The notes: generated from the letters alone by a model not told the origin. A stretch of DNA of 36,595 nt from Streptomyces sp. ISL-87 (GCF_018614095.1 NZ_JAGGOY010000023.1:11748-48342), one strand, 5' to 3'; counted from the first letter of the stretch, positions 20,180 through 29,683 are shown. Numbers and translations are program-made.

Positions 20180-21952
20180 CTACTTGGTGACGCCGAGGGA
20201 GGCGTAGTCGTAGCGGCCGTTGTAGGCGTCGGTGGTGTAGGCGTTCGTCAGCCGGGTGCTGCGCCAGGTGATGGTCTTGTCGTAGACGAAGGGCAGGTAG
20301 ACCGCGGCCTCGGAGACCTTCTGGTTCATCTGCTTGTAGATGTCGCCGGCCTTGGCCGGGTCCGTCTCCGCGATGGCCTGGTCGAACAGCGTGTTGATCG
20401 CCGGGTCGTTCAGCTCGGAGAAGTTGTTGTTACCGCTCTGCAGGATGAAGCGGCCGTCGACCAGCGGCTGGGAGAAGCCCTGCCCGGTCGGGAAGTCGGC
20501 GCCCCAGCCCATGATGATGATGCCGTAGCCCTTCTCCTTGACGACCTTCGGCGAGCCGATGATCCCGGAGGTCTGGGCGCCGTCGAACTGGTCGACGTCG
20601 GCCTCGATGCCGACCTGCTTCAGGGCGTTCTGCAGCGACACGGCCGTCGCGACCTCGACCGGCTTGTTGTTGCGGACCGCGATGGTGGTCTTGAAGCCTT
20701 CCGGCTTGCCACACGCCTTGAGGGCCTCCTTGGCCTTCTCGACGTTCGGCTTGCCGTCGTTCTTCAGGACCTCGTACGGGTCGTAGGAGCCGTCGGAGCC
20801 CTTGATGCCCAGCGGGAGCATGTTGGGGGCGATGTCGCCACCGGCCTGCGGGCCGCCGCGGGCGGTCTGCAGGGACTTCTTGTCGGCGGCGTAGATGACG
20901 GCCTTGCGGCAGTCGATGTTGTCGAACGGGGCGACCGTCTGTGGGAAGGTCGCGTAGCGGATGAAGCCGGTCTGGCCGTTGTCCAGGTTGGCCTTGTGCT
21001 CCTTCAGCGCGGTGGAGCGGGCCGCCTGGCCGATGCCGGTCGCGTTGATGTCGAGGTCGAATTCGCCGTTCATCAGACGCTTGTCCATGTCGTCCGCGTT
21101 CGCCATGAACGTGACCGAGATGGAGTCCGGGAGCGCCTTGCGGATCGTGTCCGACTCGGGCTTCCAGTTCGCGTTGCGCGAGAGCTTCATGCTCTTGTTG
21201 GGCTCGTACGAGTCGATCTTGTACGGGCCGCTGGAGAAGGGCTTCAGGCCGTACTTGGCCGCGGTGTCCTTGTCCTGCTTGACCGGGCTCGCCGCCGGCA
21301 TGGCCAGCATCTGCTCGAAGTCGCCGTTGGGCTGCGGGAGCTTGAAGACGATGGTCTTCGCGTCCGGGGTCTCGATCGCCTTGAGGCCGAGCTTGTCCGC
21401 GCTGGTGTCCTTGTACGGACCCGGGTACTCGGTCTTCGGGTCGAGGACCTGCATCAGGTAGACCGGGCCGCCGGAGATGACGTCCTGGGCCCAGGTGCGC
21501 TCGATGCCGTACTTGATGTCCTGGGCGGTGATGGGCGTGCCATCCTCCCAGGTCACGTTGTCCTTGAGGGTGTACTTGTACGTCTTGCCGCCGTCGCTGA
21601 TCTCGGCCTTGGCCGTGGCGAGGTCGGGGACGAGCTCGGTGCTCTCGGCGCCGGGGGCGGCCTTGAAGCTCACCAGCTGGCGGGTGTAGTAGCGCGAGAA
21701 GTCCCACATGAAGCCGTAGTAACCGCGCTGCGGGTCCCACGAGTCGGCTTCCTGGGTACCGACGAACTTGAGCTCGCCGCCCTTCTTGTCCGACGCGTTG
21801 GAGACCTTGCCTATACCGGCGTTGAAGCCGCCGCCGGAGGCCTTGTCGTCCTTCTTGTCGCCGCCGCCACAGGCGGTCGCGGTCAGCATGGCCGCGAGCA
21901 CGACGGCCGTGCCAGCGGCAAGTCTGCGCTTCGACGTGCGATGGGTAGTCAC
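20180..21952 (-). CDS. Peptide ABC importer substrate-binding lipoprotein
   Basis: A 590-aa family 5 (OppA/DppA-like) binding protein anchored outside the membrane. The N-terminus SKRRLAAGTAVVLAAMLTATAC is a lipoprotein signal with predicted lipidated Cys28, followed by a Gly/Lys/Asp linker. The fold shows the family segments DSWDPQRGYYGF, YKYTLKDNVTWEDGTPITAQDIKYGIERTW near residues 125-155 and a C-terminal PFVYDKTITWR. The start is GTG with GGAGGG upstream at a rather long spacing. Binding proteins of this family take oligopeptides, nickel or other ligands; in Streptomyces some such importers (BldK) influence development, but the ligand here is unknown. Confidence 0.94.
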   Translation of the reverse strand: MTTHRTSKRRLAAGTAVVLAAMLTATACGGGDKKDDKASGGGFNAGIGKVSNASDKKGGELKFVGTQEADSWDPQRGYYGFMWDFSRYYTRQLVSFKAAPGAESTELVPDLATAKAEISDGGKTYKYTLKDNVTWEDGTPITAQDIKYGIERTWAQDVISGGPVYLMQVLDPKTEYPGPYKDTSADKLGLKAIETPDAKTIVFKLPQPNGDFEQMLAMPAASPVKQDKDTAAKYGLKPFSSGPYKIDSYEPNKSMKLSRNANWKPESDTIRKALPDSISVTFMANADDMDKRLMNGEFDLDINATGIGQAARSTALKEHKANLDNGQTGFIRYATFPQTVAPFDNIDCRKAVIYAADKKSLQTARGGPQAGGDIAPNMLPLGIKGSDGSYDPYEVLKNDGKPNVEKAKEALKACGKPEGFKTTIAVRNNKPVEVATAVSLQNALKQVGIEADVDQFDGAQTSGIIGSPKVVKEKGYGIIIMGWGADFPTGQGFSQPLVDGRFILQSGNNNFSELNDPAINTLFDQAIAETDPAKAGDIYKQMNQKVSEAAVYLPFVYDKTITWRSTRLTNAYTTDAYNGRYDYASLGVTK

Positions 21953-21979
21953 GATGCTCGCAACCCTCCGTTGTAGTTC

Positions 21980-21993
21980 CGGCTTCGAAGCCG
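21980..21993. promoter_or_regulatory. Short palindrome in the binding-protein leader
   Basis: CGGCTTCGAAGCCG is a perfect 14-bp palindrome, 28 nt upstream of the binding-protein start, in the 83-bp gap after the OppC-like permease. It could be an operator half-site pair or a small RNA hairpin near the ribosome-binding site. The role is unproven. Confidence 0.3.
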
Positions 21994-22035
21994 AGATCCG
22001 GTTTGCCTTGCGGTCTTGCCTGCGGTGGTTCCCGG

Positions 22036-23031
22036 CTAGCGGGAGCCCTTCGGGTCGAGGGCGTCGCGGACGCCGTCGCCGAAGAGGTTGAAGGCCAGCA
22101 CGGTGATGAAGATCGCCACGCCGGGGAAGATCATGAAGAGCGGATCGTCCTCATAGGTCCGCACGGCCGTCGAGAGGGTCTCGCCCCAGGACGGCGTGGG
22201 CGGCTTGACGCCGACTCCGAGGAAGCTCAGCGCGGCCTCGGTCAGCACGTTGGTGGGGATCATCAGCGTCGTGTAGACGGTGATGGGCGCCACCAGGTTC
22301 GGGAGCAGCTCGCGGAAGAGGATGTACATCCGGCCCGCGCCCAGGCTGCGCGCCGCTTCGACGTACTCCCGCTCGCGCAGCGACAGGGTCTGCCCGCGGA
22401 CGATGCGGCCGATGTACGGCCAGCCGAAGAAGCCGATGACCAGGACCAGTACGGCGATCCGCAGGCCCGAGCCCTCGAAGCCCCACAGCTTGCTGGGGAT
22501 CACGGAGATCAGCGCGATGATGAACAGCAACTGCGGGAAGGCCAGCAGCAGGTCCATCACGCGGCTGATCGCGGCGTCGACCCAGCCGCCGAAGTAGCCG
22601 GCGATGATGCCGAAGACGGTGCCGAGCGATACCGCCACGAAGGCGGACAGGAAGGCCACCAGCAGCGAGATGCGGGCGCCGTAGACGATCCGGCTGAAGA
22701 CGTCGCGGCCGTTGACCGGCTCGATGCCCAGCAGGAAGTCCCCGTTCATGCCGCCCCAGTCACCGGTCGGGAGGCCGAGGAGCGGGTCCAGCAGGTCCTC
22801 GTGCAGCTCCTCCGGCGGGTGGCCGAAGGCCGCGACGATCAGCGGCGCGAAGATCGCGACGAGGATCAGCAGGAGCACGATCACACCGCCGGCGAGCGCG
22901 ACCTTGTCGCGCTTGAGCCGGGACCAGGCGATCTTCCACGGTGAGCGCCCCTCGATCGCCTTCTGCGGGATGTCGGGGGCGGGGGCGGCTGTGGGCTCGG
23001 CCGCGCCGGTGTCGTGCAGTGGTGCCGTCAT
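22036..23031 (-). CDS. Peptide ABC importer permease, OppC/DppC type
   Basis: A 331-aa permease, the partner of the OppB-like subunit. A cytoplasmic N-terminus of about 45 residues leads into the first helix, VALAGGVIVLLLILVAIFAPLIVAAFG. An external segment contains HLLG-type FLLGIEPVNGRDVFSRIVYGARISLLVAF, a hallmark of the OppC/DppC subfamily. The EAA docking loop is REYVEAARSLGAGRMYILFRELLPNLVAPI. It is the first gene of the operon, an unusual C-A-B-D-F order, and its promoter must lie in the 360 bp upstream. GAGAGGGG precedes the ATG at a slightly long spacing. Confidence 0.95.
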   Translation of the reverse strand: MTAPLHDTGAAEPTAAPAPDIPQKAIEGRSPWKIAWSRLKRDKVALAGGVIVLLLILVAIFAPLIVAAFGHPPEELHEDLLDPLLGLPTGDWGGMNGDFLLGIEPVNGRDVFSRIVYGARISLLVAFLSAFVAVSLGTVFGIIAGYFGGWVDAAISRVMDLLLAFPQLLFIIALISVIPSKLWGFEGSGLRIAVLVLVIGFFGWPYIGRIVRGQTLSLREREYVEAARSLGAGRMYILFRELLPNLVAPITVYTTLMIPTNVLTEAALSFLGVGVKPPTPSWGETLSTAVRTYEDDPLFMIFPGVAIFITVLAFNLFGDGVRDALDPKGSR

Positions 23032-23391
23032 CGTGGTGGGGACCCCTCTCGGCCGACGGTGGCCGGCCCATGCCCGCCGCTGTGGCGGCTTGTTTCACAT
23101 AGGTGTCGCTGATGGTGCGATTGGCGCGAATTGTGCCTGAAGTGCACGTGAAGAGCCGGTGATTGTGGGATTGACCGGCCTTCGGTGGGGGGAGTCTTCA
23201 ACGGCCCCGCGATCGCCCGCCAGACCTGCCGGTGATGTGATGCGCAACCGTGATCTGCCCCGACACCTTCCGTTATCCGGAGAACGGGGTCGGTTGAGCG
23301 GTGCAACGTGCCCCGTTCTGGCGCGGAACGGACATCAGGCCCAACTGGCATTTCGTGCCTGGTCATTGGCCGGATTGGGTGGAAATGACAG
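23032..23391 (-). promoter_or_regulatory. Upstream region of the opp operon
   Basis: This gene-free stretch must hold the operon promoter. It includes an imperfect inverted repeat, CCGTT (23270-23274) and AACGG (23283-23287). I cannot assign convincing -35/-10 boxes by eye and see no coding frame that looks real. Confidence 0.35.
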
Positions 23392-23421
23392 AGGCCGCAC
23401 CGAAGGGGTTCGGTGCGGCCT
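23392..23421. terminator. Terminator hairpin after the SseB-like gene pair
   Basis: AGGCCGCACCGAA (23392-23404) pairs perfectly over 13 bp with TTCGGTGCGGCCT (23409-23421) across a GGGG loop. It lies 67 nt beyond the stop codon of the first SseB-like gene and insulates the opp operon downstream on the same strand. Confidence 0.7.
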
Positions 23422-23488
23422 TCGAGACGGATGTCTCAATATGCGAAACAGCGGTTCGGGGCGCGATCGTGGCCGGATTCCGCCTGTC

Positions 23489-24229
23489 TCAGTACGACGG
23501 GGACTGCCCCTCGCGGTCGTAGAAGGGCCTGGTCTGCGCGCGGAGCCACATCGCGACGGGGTCGTGCTCGTCCGCCAGCGCGACCGTGCACACCGGGACG
23601 CCCTCGGGGACCGCTCCGACCGACTGCCGCATCATCTCCCGTACGGATTCCAGCGCGGGCGCGGAGGCGTCGTAGAGGTCCAGCCCGACCGCCAGGTACG
23701 GCGACCCGAGGGCCGGCTGCACCCACGCGCGGCGCAGGGACCGCACGGCGGGCGTCTGGTGCGCGTGCCGGGTCAGCAGCCCGTAGAACTGCGGGAGCTC
23801 CAGGGACGGCTCGGACAGCCGCAGCGGCCCGGCCGGCATCCGGTCCAGGCCGGTGGCGATCCGGCGCAGGTCGGCCCAGGGGATGCCCAGGCCGCCGCCC
23901 TGGGCGTGCGGGTTGAGCCACAGCCCCCAGCGGTCCGGGTAGAGGGCGCGGGCGATGTCCCGGCCCGTGACGACCTCGTAGCCCCGGTTCCAGCCGCTGG
24001 CGGCCAGTTCCTGCGGGGAGGTCACGCAGGGCGCGTACCCGAGCCCCTCGACCTCCATGCCGCCGTACTGGGCGTCCGGGGAACCCGGCTGCCCCTGCCA
24101 CAGCATCATCCACAGCCGGCCCTCGGCGAGGGCGTGCAGGAGTGACTCGTAGCTCTCATAGCGCCCGGGAGTCACCTGGCGCAGCATGTGCTCGACCTGC
24201 CCGGCCGCGGCCGTGCCTGACGCACTCAC
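23489..24229 (-). CDS. SseB-family (enhanced serine sensitivity) protein 1
   Basis: A 246-aa protein that I assign to the SseB family, named because its overproduction increases serine sensitivity in E. coli; its biochemical role is unknown. Family-like segments are LAEGRLWMMLWQGQPGSPDAQYGGMEVEGLGYAP in the N-terminal domain, NRGYEVVTGRDIARALYPDRWGLWLNPHAQGGGLGIPWADLRRIA in the middle, and a C-terminal domain ending HDPVAMWLRAQTRPFYDRE. The GTG at 24229 is preceded by GAGGGG about 7 nt upstream; an upstream in-frame start at 24271 is less likely. A second, related gene lies 83 bp upstream on the same strand. Context with glyA, sdaA and gcv genes supports a link to serine metabolism. Confidence 0.78.
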   Translation of the reverse strand: MSASGTAAAGQVEHMLRQVTPGRYESYESLLHALAEGRLWMMLWQGQPGSPDAQYGGMEVEGLGYAPCVTSPQELAASGWNRGYEVVTGRDIARALYPDRWGLWLNPHAQGGGLGIPWADLRRIATGLDRMPAGPLRLSEPSLELPQFYGLLTRHAHQTPAVRSLRRAWVQPALGSPYLAVGLDLYDASAPALESVREMMRQSVGAVPEGVPVCTVALADEHDPVAMWLRAQTRPFYDREGQSPSY

Positions 24230-24312
24230 CCGGTACCCCTCTTCGTCCGCCCGTCGTCCACACGTACTCAAGCCATGCGTGCGGCCCGGAAATGTAACCA
24301 GCTTAAGCGGCT

Positions 24313-25047
24313 CTACGGCAGGAAGAAGGGGCGCACGCGCTCACGAATCCAGTCGGTCACGGGATCCTGGGCGGCGTCGAGAAGGATCAACTGCACGGGC
24401 CAGGGCGGCGGTACGCGGGTCAGGGCCCGGCCGAGGGCGTCCATCGGAGCGTTTCGCATCTCGGGCTCCCATCCCAGGAGGTGGACACCGATGTAGAGCT
24501 CCGGGGCGCCTCCCTCGACGCTGGCGAGGCAGCGGTGCGCGGCGGCGACCACCCCGGTGGCGCGGAACTCCTCGGCGGCGGCCGCCAGGAAGTCGACCGG
24601 GTCGTCCTGCCAGTCGGGCTCGTAGAGCCGGACGCGGCCGCCGGTGGCGGGGCCGTCGAGGGGGGTCCGGCCGGTACGGCACAGCTCCGCGACGGCGGGC
24701 GGGGGCAGCGGGACGCCGACGGCGCCCTCGGGGTTCACGGCGATGCCGAGCTGCGGGGGCAGGCCGCGGGCGAACTCGACGGCCGGGGCCACGGCGAAGT
24801 CCATGCCGGGGCCGGCGCAGGCGAGGAACTGGGACTCGGAGCTGTAGACCGGGACGTACGCCGCCCCGTCGATGTCCATGGCCGGGAGGGTGAGGCCGTC
24901 CTGGTCCGGCCCGCCGCCGGCGGGGAGCGGCACCCAGACCCGGCTGCGGCCGAGCACCTCCAGGATCCGCGCTCCGGCGTCCGCCTGTCCCAGCGCCGCC
25001 CCGAGCACCTGCTCCAGCTCGTTCTCCGGCCAGCCGCCGCCGTGCAT
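24313..25047 (-). CDS. SseB-family (enhanced serine sensitivity) protein 2
   Basis: A 244-aa protein with the two-domain SseB layout. The N-terminal domain opens with PENELEQVLGAALGQADAGARILEVLGRSRVWVPLP and includes AAYVPVYSSESQFLACAG and VNPEGAVGVPLP. The C-terminal domain includes ELYIGVHLLGWEPEMRN and PVQLILLDAAQDPVTDWIRERVRPFF, whose end parallels that of the neighbouring gene, so the two are probably paralogues. A GGAGG site lies about 6 nt before the ATG. The function is unknown; the name derives from an overexpression phenotype in E. coli. It probably shares a transcript with the gene at 23489. Confidence 0.8.
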   Translation of the reverse strand: MHGGGWPENELEQVLGAALGQADAGARILEVLGRSRVWVPLPAGGGPDQDGLTLPAMDIDGAAYVPVYSSESQFLACAGPGMDFAVAPAVEFARGLPPQLGIAVNPEGAVGVPLPPPAVAELCRTGRTPLDGPATGGRVRLYEPDWQDDPVDFLAAAAEEFRATGVVAAAHRCLASVEGGAPELYIGVHLLGWEPEMRNAPMDALGRALTRVPPPWPVQLILLDAAQDPVTDWIRERVRPFFLP

Positions 25048-25172
25048 CTTCCGCCTCCGCCTGTCCGCTGCCGCGTGTCAGCCCGAGATTAGTCCGTCCC
25101 CCGCCCACGGTTACACCTGCGGTGCCCGCCGGACCACCGGACCCCGCCGCACCATCCAGCCGGGCCGGCCAC

Positions 25173-25327
25173 CTTCAGCCTCGCCGGCGTTTGAGGCGCG
25201 GGGTCTGGGGCGGCGCCCCAGGGAACCCGGCTCCGCCGGGCACCGGGCTCCGCCCGGACCCGCGCCTCAAACGCCGGCGAGGCTGAAGTTGCCGGGCCCG
25301 AGCCTCAAACGCCTGCGGCTGGATTTA
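25173..25327. repeat. Inverted pair plus degenerate copy of the dispersed repeat
   Basis: The 317-bp gap between the P-loop gene and the second SseB-like gene holds a forward copy (25173-25202) and its exact 30-bp reverse complement (25259-25288), separated by 56 bp that are themselves rich in GC hairpins. A third, degenerate reverse copy is at 25300-25327. Transcribed, the pair could form a long hairpin, perhaps terminating the P-loop gene. Confidence 0.85.
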
Positions 25328-25364
25328 CCCGCAAGCCCGGCCTCGAGGCTGGAGGTGGCGGGGG

Positions 25365-26048
25365 CTAGTGGAAGGCGATTCGTGTGACGCGGGAGGCCGA
25401 GTCGCGGTCCAGGAGGGTGGCTGAGGTGCAGCCCGACGGGAGGCGGCCGGACTCCGCGTCGCGGAGGAGGCGGGTCACCGCTCCGCGGTGCCGGGCGAAG
25501 GCGTACGCGGACACGCCCCGGCCCCGCGCCGCCTGCCCGGACAGGGCCTCCTGGGGTGTGGTGTCCAGGAGGACCAGGTGCAGCGCCCGGCCCCGGCGCC
25601 GGGCGGCCGCGGCGAGCAGGCCCCGCACCCAGCTCTGCGTACCGCAGTCGTGGACCACCGCCGAGGCCCCGGAGCGCAAGGCCCGCCACAGCCCCCAGTA
25701 GTGCGCGACGCGGACCAGCGGCCGGTACACGGCATACGGGAGCGCCGCCGGCATCCGGCGCTCCCAGCGTTCGCGGACGTCCTGGGAGTCGATGCCCCCA
25801 CCCTCGGCGGCCCGCTTGATCAGCGTGCTCTTGCCACCACCCGGAAGCCCGGACACGACGACTATGTCCCCCTCGGCGAACCCCAGCCGCCGCGGGCCGC
25901 GCCCCCCGGCGGGCCCCCGCAGGTCTCGCACCGGCACGGGAGCGCAGGCCACCCGCTCGCCCGTTCCGCGCACGCCCCGCTGCGCCGGAACCCCGTCCAC
26001 GGTGCCCGCCGTCGCCATCCCCGTCGCCAGAAGTCCGAATCGCCGCAC
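25365..26048 (-). CDS. P-loop ATP-binding protein, AAA/kinase-like
   Basis: A 227-aa P-loop NTPase. After a basic 60-residue N-terminus, EGDIVVVSGLPGGGKSTLIKRA carries a Walker A motif (GLPGGGKST, 67-75). This is followed by a helical region and RSGASAVVHDCGTQSW, which resembles the DxD-type region of small-molecule or RNA kinases (AAA_33, zeta-toxin-like), then LHLVLLDTTPQEALSGQAARGRG, reminiscent of the lid of such kinases. The substrate is unknown. The start is GTG at 26048, preceded by GGGGGAGG; a longer frame to 26222 would run into the riboswitch promoter region. It is divergent from the glycine riboswitch and gcvT. Confidence 0.82.
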   Translation of the reverse strand: MRRFGLLATGMATAGTVDGVPAQRGVRGTGERVACAPVPVRDLRGPAGGRGPRRLGFAEGDIVVVSGLPGGGKSTLIKRAAEGGGIDSQDVRERWERRMPAALPYAVYRPLVRVAHYWGLWRALRSGASAVVHDCGTQSWVRGLLAAAARRRGRALHLVLLDTTPQEALSGQAARGRGVSAYAFARHRGAVTRLLRDAESGRLPSGCTSATLLDRDSASRVTRIAFH

Positions 26049-26245
26049 AGTGATCGCCTCCCCCGAATCGGGCCACCAGGCCCCATGCCCACTGAATGTA
26101 AAGAGACGGTAATCCGGCGCCGCCGGTTCCGGTCCCGCACGCCTTGGATCAGCACATACTTTCGGGCCCCCACGCCCACATCCGGTCGACGCGTGCAATG
26201 ATGTGCGCCATCTGGACACCAAACTGCATACCGGCCGCTTGAATC

Positions 26246-26482
26246 CGCGCGGGAGAGTCCCGGCACGCCGCTAGGCCGTGTCCGGGCGCCGAAGGAGCAA
26301 GTACCTCCCTTGAATCTCTCAGGCCCCGTACCGCGTGGATGAGGCAGATCTGAAAAGCGAGCCGCGCCGCCGTCAGTGACGGCAACGGCGTGTGCTCCAC
26401 CCAAGGTGCAAGTCGGCGTTCCCCCTCGATGGGAACTCTCGGCGAACCTCTCAGGTTCCGATGACAGATGGGGAGGATCGTC
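26246..26482 (+). promoter_or_regulatory. Tandem glycine riboswitch upstream of gcvT
   Basis: Two aptamer-like modules lie in the gcvT leader. The first has GGGAGAG at 26251, GCCGAAGGAGCAAG at 26288-26301, AATCTCTCAGGC, then GATGAGGCAGATCTGAAAAG. The second has CCACCCAAGGTGCAAGTC from 26397, GAACCTCTCAGGTTCCG and GATGACAGATGGGGAGG. These are the conserved J/P elements of glycine aptamers. A small hairpin (GCCGTCAGTGACGGC) links the modules. Glycine binding should switch on the cleavage genes downstream, as in Bacillus and Vibrio. The 38 nt between module 2 and the gcvT start leave little room for a terminator, so control may act on translation or through an alternative fold. Confidence 0.93.
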
Positions 26483-26520
26483 CTCGTCATGTCATGCCCT
26501 GGGACCCGGGAGCCACACCC

Positions 26521-27636
26521 ATGAGCACTGCCCCCCGCCTGACCGCCCTCGATGCGCTGCACCGCTCGCTCGGTGCGACCATGACCGACTTCGCGGGCTG
26601 GGACATGCCCCTGCGCTACGCCAGCGAGCGCGACGAGCACAACGCCGTCCGCACCAAGGCCGGTCTCTTCGACCTGTCCCACATGGGTGAGATCACGCTC
26701 ATCGGCCCGGAGGCCGTCAAGGCCCTCGACTACGCGCTGGTCGGCAACATCTCCACCGTCGGCGTCGGCCGCGCCCGCTACACGCACATCTGCCAGGAGG
26801 ACGGCGGGATCGTCGACGACCTGATCGTCTACCGCCTCGGCGAGACCGAGTTCATGGTCGTCGCGAACGCCTCCAACGCCCAGGTCGTCCTGGACGCCCT
26901 GACCGAGCGCGCGGCCGGCTTCGACACCGAGGTCCGCGACGATCGCGACGCGTACGCGCTGATCGCCGTCCAGGGCCCCGAGTCCCCCGGCATCCTGAAG
27001 TCCCTCACCGACGCCGACCTGGACGGGCTGAAGTACTACGCCGGCCTGCCGGGCACCGTCGCGGGCGTGCCCGCGCTGATCGCCCGTACCGGCTACACCG
27101 GCGAGGACGGCTTCGAGCTGTTCGTGGCCCCCGAGCACGCCGTGGAGCTGTGGCAGGCCCTGACCAAGGCCGGCGAGGGCGTCGGCCTGGTCCCGGCCGG
27201 CCTGTCCTGCCGCGACACCCTGCGCCTGGAGGCGGGCATGCCGCTGTACGGGCACGAGCTGACCACCTCCCTCACCCCGTTCGACGCGGGTCTGGGCCGG
27301 GTCGTGAAGTTCGAGAAGGAGGGCGACTTCGTCGGCCGCGCCGCCCTGGAGGCCGCCGCCGAGCGCGCCGCCACGAACCCGCCGCGCAAGCTGGTCGGCC
27401 TGATCGCCGAGGGCCGCCGCGTCCCGCGCGCCGGCTTCCCCGTCGTGGCCGACGGCCAGGTCATCGGCGAGGTCACCTCGGGCGCCCCGTCCCCGACGCT
27501 GGGCAAGCCGATCGCGATGGCGTACGTGGACGCGGCGCACGCCGCGCCCGGCACCTCCGGCGTCGGCGTGGACATTCGCGGTACGCATGAGCCGTACGAG
27601 GTCGTGGCCCTGCCGTTCTACAAGCGGCAGAAGTAA
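26521..27636 (+). CDS. gcvT: Glycine cleavage system T protein (aminomethyltransferase)
   Basis: A 371-aa T protein that moves the aminomethyl group from lipoyl-GcvH to tetrahydrofolate, releasing ammonia and 5,10-methylene-THF. It opens with [28 protein letters not shown] and has the family segments [32 protein letters not shown] and [11 protein letters not shown], followed by the C-terminal barrel with GRVVKFEKE and [29 protein letters not shown] contains the aspartate that orients the folate. The ATG at 26521 follows a GGGAG site; an upstream in-frame codon at 26392 falls inside the riboswitch and is rejected. Controlled by the tandem glycine riboswitch. gcvP is not in the window. Confidence 0.97.
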   Translation: MSTAPRLTALDALHRSLGATMTDFAGWDMPLRYASERDEHNAVRTKAGLFDLSHMGEITLIGPEAVKALDYALVGNISTVGVGRARYTHICQEDGGIVDDLIVYRLGETEFMVVANASNAQVVLDALTERAAGFDTEVRDDRDAYALIAVQGPESPGILKSLTDADLDGLKYYAGLPGTVAGVPALIARTGYTGEDGFELFVAPEHAVELWQALTKAGEGVGLVPAGLSCRDTLRLEAGMPLYGHELTTSLTPFDAGLGRVVKFEKEGDFVGRAALEAAAERAATNPPRKLVGLIAEGRRVPRAGFPVVADGQVIGEVTSGAPSPTLGKPIAMAYVDAAHAAPGTSGVGVDIRGTHEPYEVVALPFYKRQK

Positions 27637-27815
27637 CCCCGACCCCGACCCCGACCCGTACACCGTCTCGGGGCGTCGCGGGGCGTCTCACCACGCCTCG
27701 GCACGGCCCGGTACACCGCGGCACGCCCCGGCTCGCCCCGGAAACGCCGTCAGTACGTCTCGCCACGCAAGACCACTGTTCGTATCCACTCCCCCGCATC
27801 CAGGAGAATCAGGTC

Positions 27816-28196
27816 ATGAGCAACCCCCAGCAGCTGCGCTACACCAAGGAACACGAGTGGGTCACGGCCGTCGACGCCGACGGCGTCGCCACGGTCGGCA
27901 TCACGGAGTTCGCGGCCAACGCGCTCGGTGACGTCGTCTACGCCCAGCTCCCCGAGGTGGGCGACACCGTGACGGCCGGCGACACCTGCGGCGAACTGGA
28001 GTCGACCAAGTCCGTCAGCGACCTCTACGCCCCGGTCACCGGCGAGGTCGTCGAGGCCAACCAGGACGTCGTGGACGACCCGGCACTGGTCAACTCCGCC
28101 CCGCTCGCGGGTGGCTGGCTGTTCAAGGTCAAGATCACGGACGAGCCGGCCGACCTGCTCTCCGCTGACCAGTACACCGCTCTCACCGCCGGCTGA
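27816..28196 (+). CDS. gcvH: Glycine cleavage system H protein
   Basis: The 126-aa lipoyl carrier that shuttles the aminomethyl intermediate between the P, T and L proteins. It opens [11 protein letters not shown], the family hallmark, and the lipoylated residue is Lys65 in [13 protein letters not shown]. Length and sequence are typical, with no disruption. It follows gcvT by 179 bp containing a short run of ACCCCG copies and C-rich sequence, a larger gap than usual in this operon; an AGGAG-like site lies just upstream of the ATG. It probably shares the riboswitch-controlled transcript. Confidence 0.97.
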   Translation: MSNPQQLRYTKEHEWVTAVDADGVATVGITEFAANALGDVVYAQLPEVGDTVTAGDTCGELESTKSVSDLYAPVTGEVVEANQDVVDDPALVNSAPLAGGWLFKVKITDEPADLLSADQYTALTAG

Positions 28197-28214
28197 CCCA
28201 CCCGAGGGATAGAC

Positions 28215-29471
28215 ATGTCTGTTCTGAACACCCCCCTCCACGAGCTCGACCCGGACGTCGCCGCCGCCGTCGACGCCGAGCTCGTCCGCCAGCAGTCGAC
28301 CCTGGAAATGATCGCGTCGGAGAACTTCGCTCCGGTCGCCGTCATGGAGGCCCAGGGCTCGGTCCTGACCAACAAGTACGCCGAGGGCTACCCGGGCCGC
28401 CGCTACTACGGCGGCTGCGAGCACGTCGACGTCGTCGAGCAGATCGCGATCGACCGCATCAAGGCGCTGTTCGGCGCCGAGGCCGCGAACGTGCAGCCCC
28501 ACTCGGGCGCGCAGGCCAACGCCGCCGCGATGTTCGCGCTGCTGAAGCCGGGCGACACGATCATGGGCCTGAGCCTGGCCCACGGCGGTCACCTGACCCA
28601 CGGCATGAAGATCAACTTCTCCGGCAAGCTCTACAACGTGGTCCCGTACCACGTCGACGAGACCGGCCAGGTGGACATGGCCGAGGTCGAGCGCCTCGCC
28701 AAGGAGTCCAAGCCGCAGCTGATCGTCGCCGGCTGGTCCGCCTACCCGCGCCAGCTGGACTTCGCCGCCTTCCGCCGCATCGCGGACGAGGTCGGCGCGT
28801 ACCTGATGGTCGACATGGCGCACTTCGCCGGACTGGTCGCCGCGGGTCTGCACCCGAACCCGGTGCCGCACGCCCACGTCGTGACCACCACCACGCACAA
28901 GACCCTCGGCGGTCCGCGCGGCGGTGTCATCCTGTCGACGCAGGAACTGGCCAAGAAGATCAACTCCGCGGTCTTCCCGGGCCAGCAGGGCGGCCCGCTG
29001 GAGCACGTGATCGCGGCCAAGGCGGTCTCCTTCAAGGTCGCGGCCTCGCCCGAGTTCAAGGAGCGCCAAGAGCGCACCCTCGAGGGCGCGAAGATCATCG
29101 CCGAGCGCCTGGTCCAGTCCGACGTCACCGAGGTCGGCGTCTCCGTCCTCTCCGGCGGTACGGACGTGCACCTGGTCCTGGTCGACCTGCGCAACTCCGA
29201 GCTCGACGGCCAGCAGGCCGAGGACCGGCTCCACGAGATCGGCATCACGGTCAACCGGAACGCCATCCCGAACGACCCGCGGCCGCCCATGGTCACCTCG
29301 GGTCTGCGGATCGGCACGCCGGCCCTCGCCACGCGCGGTTTCGGCGCCGAGGACTTCACCGAGGTCGCCGAGATCATCGCGGCCGCGCTGAAGCCGGCGT
29401 ACGACAGCGACGACCTCAAGGCCCGCGTCTCGGCGCTCGCCGCGAAGTTCCCGCTGTACCCGACGCTCTGA
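28215..29471 (+). CDS. glyA: Serine hydroxymethyltransferase
   Basis: A 418-aa PLP enzyme that interconverts serine + THF and glycine + 5,10-methylene-THF. Family motifs: [11 protein letters not shown] near residue 30, [26 protein letters not shown], and the PLP lysine Lys229 in [14 protein letters not shown]. It lies only 18 bp after gcvH, so co-transcription is very likely. GlyA next to the glycine cleavage genes joins the two one-carbon-generating reactions under glycine control. A GAGGGA site precedes the ATG, and a hairpin follows the stop codon. Confidence 0.98.
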   Translation: MSVLNTPLHELDPDVAAAVDAELVRQQSTLEMIASENFAPVAVMEAQGSVLTNKYAEGYPGRRYYGGCEHVDVVEQIAIDRIKALFGAEAANVQPHSGAQANAAAMFALLKPGDTIMGLSLAHGGHLTHGMKINFSGKLYNVVPYHVDETGQVDMAEVERLAKESKPQLIVAGWSAYPRQLDFAAFRRIADEVGAYLMVDMAHFAGLVAAGLHPNPVPHAHVVTTTTHKTLGGPRGGVILSTQELAKKINSAVFPGQQGGPLEHVIAAKAVSFKVAASPEFKERQERTLEGAKIIAERLVQSDVTEVGVSVLSGGTDVHLVLVDLRNSELDGQQAEDRLHEIGITVNRNAIPNDPRPPMVTSGLRIGTPALATRGFGAEDFTEVAEIIAAALKPAYDSDDLKARVSALAAKFPLYPTL

Positions 29472-29482
29472 TGTGACCGGGG

Positions 29483-29517
29483 AGGGCCCGGTTCCTGTTT
29501 CCGCAGGGCCGGGCCCT
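29483..29517 (+). terminator. Terminator hairpin after glyA
   Basis: AGGGCCCGG (29483-29491) pairs with CCGGGCCCT (29509-29517), followed by TCTC. It lies 11 nt past the glyA stop and probably ends the gcvT-gcvH-glyA transcript, leaving sdaA with its own promoter. Confidence 0.6.
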
Positions 29518-29683
29518 TCTCATGGCCAGTGCCCGCCGCCCCCGTGGTGGTCTCCTCGGCAGGCGGACGAGACATTCCGTTCACCTGTTCGCGTTAAGCT
29601 CGTCTGTCGGACCGGACAAAATCCGCAGATCCGCCCCTCCTGCCCCGCCTCCCACCCACGAGCAGACATAGGAGTCCGCAACC

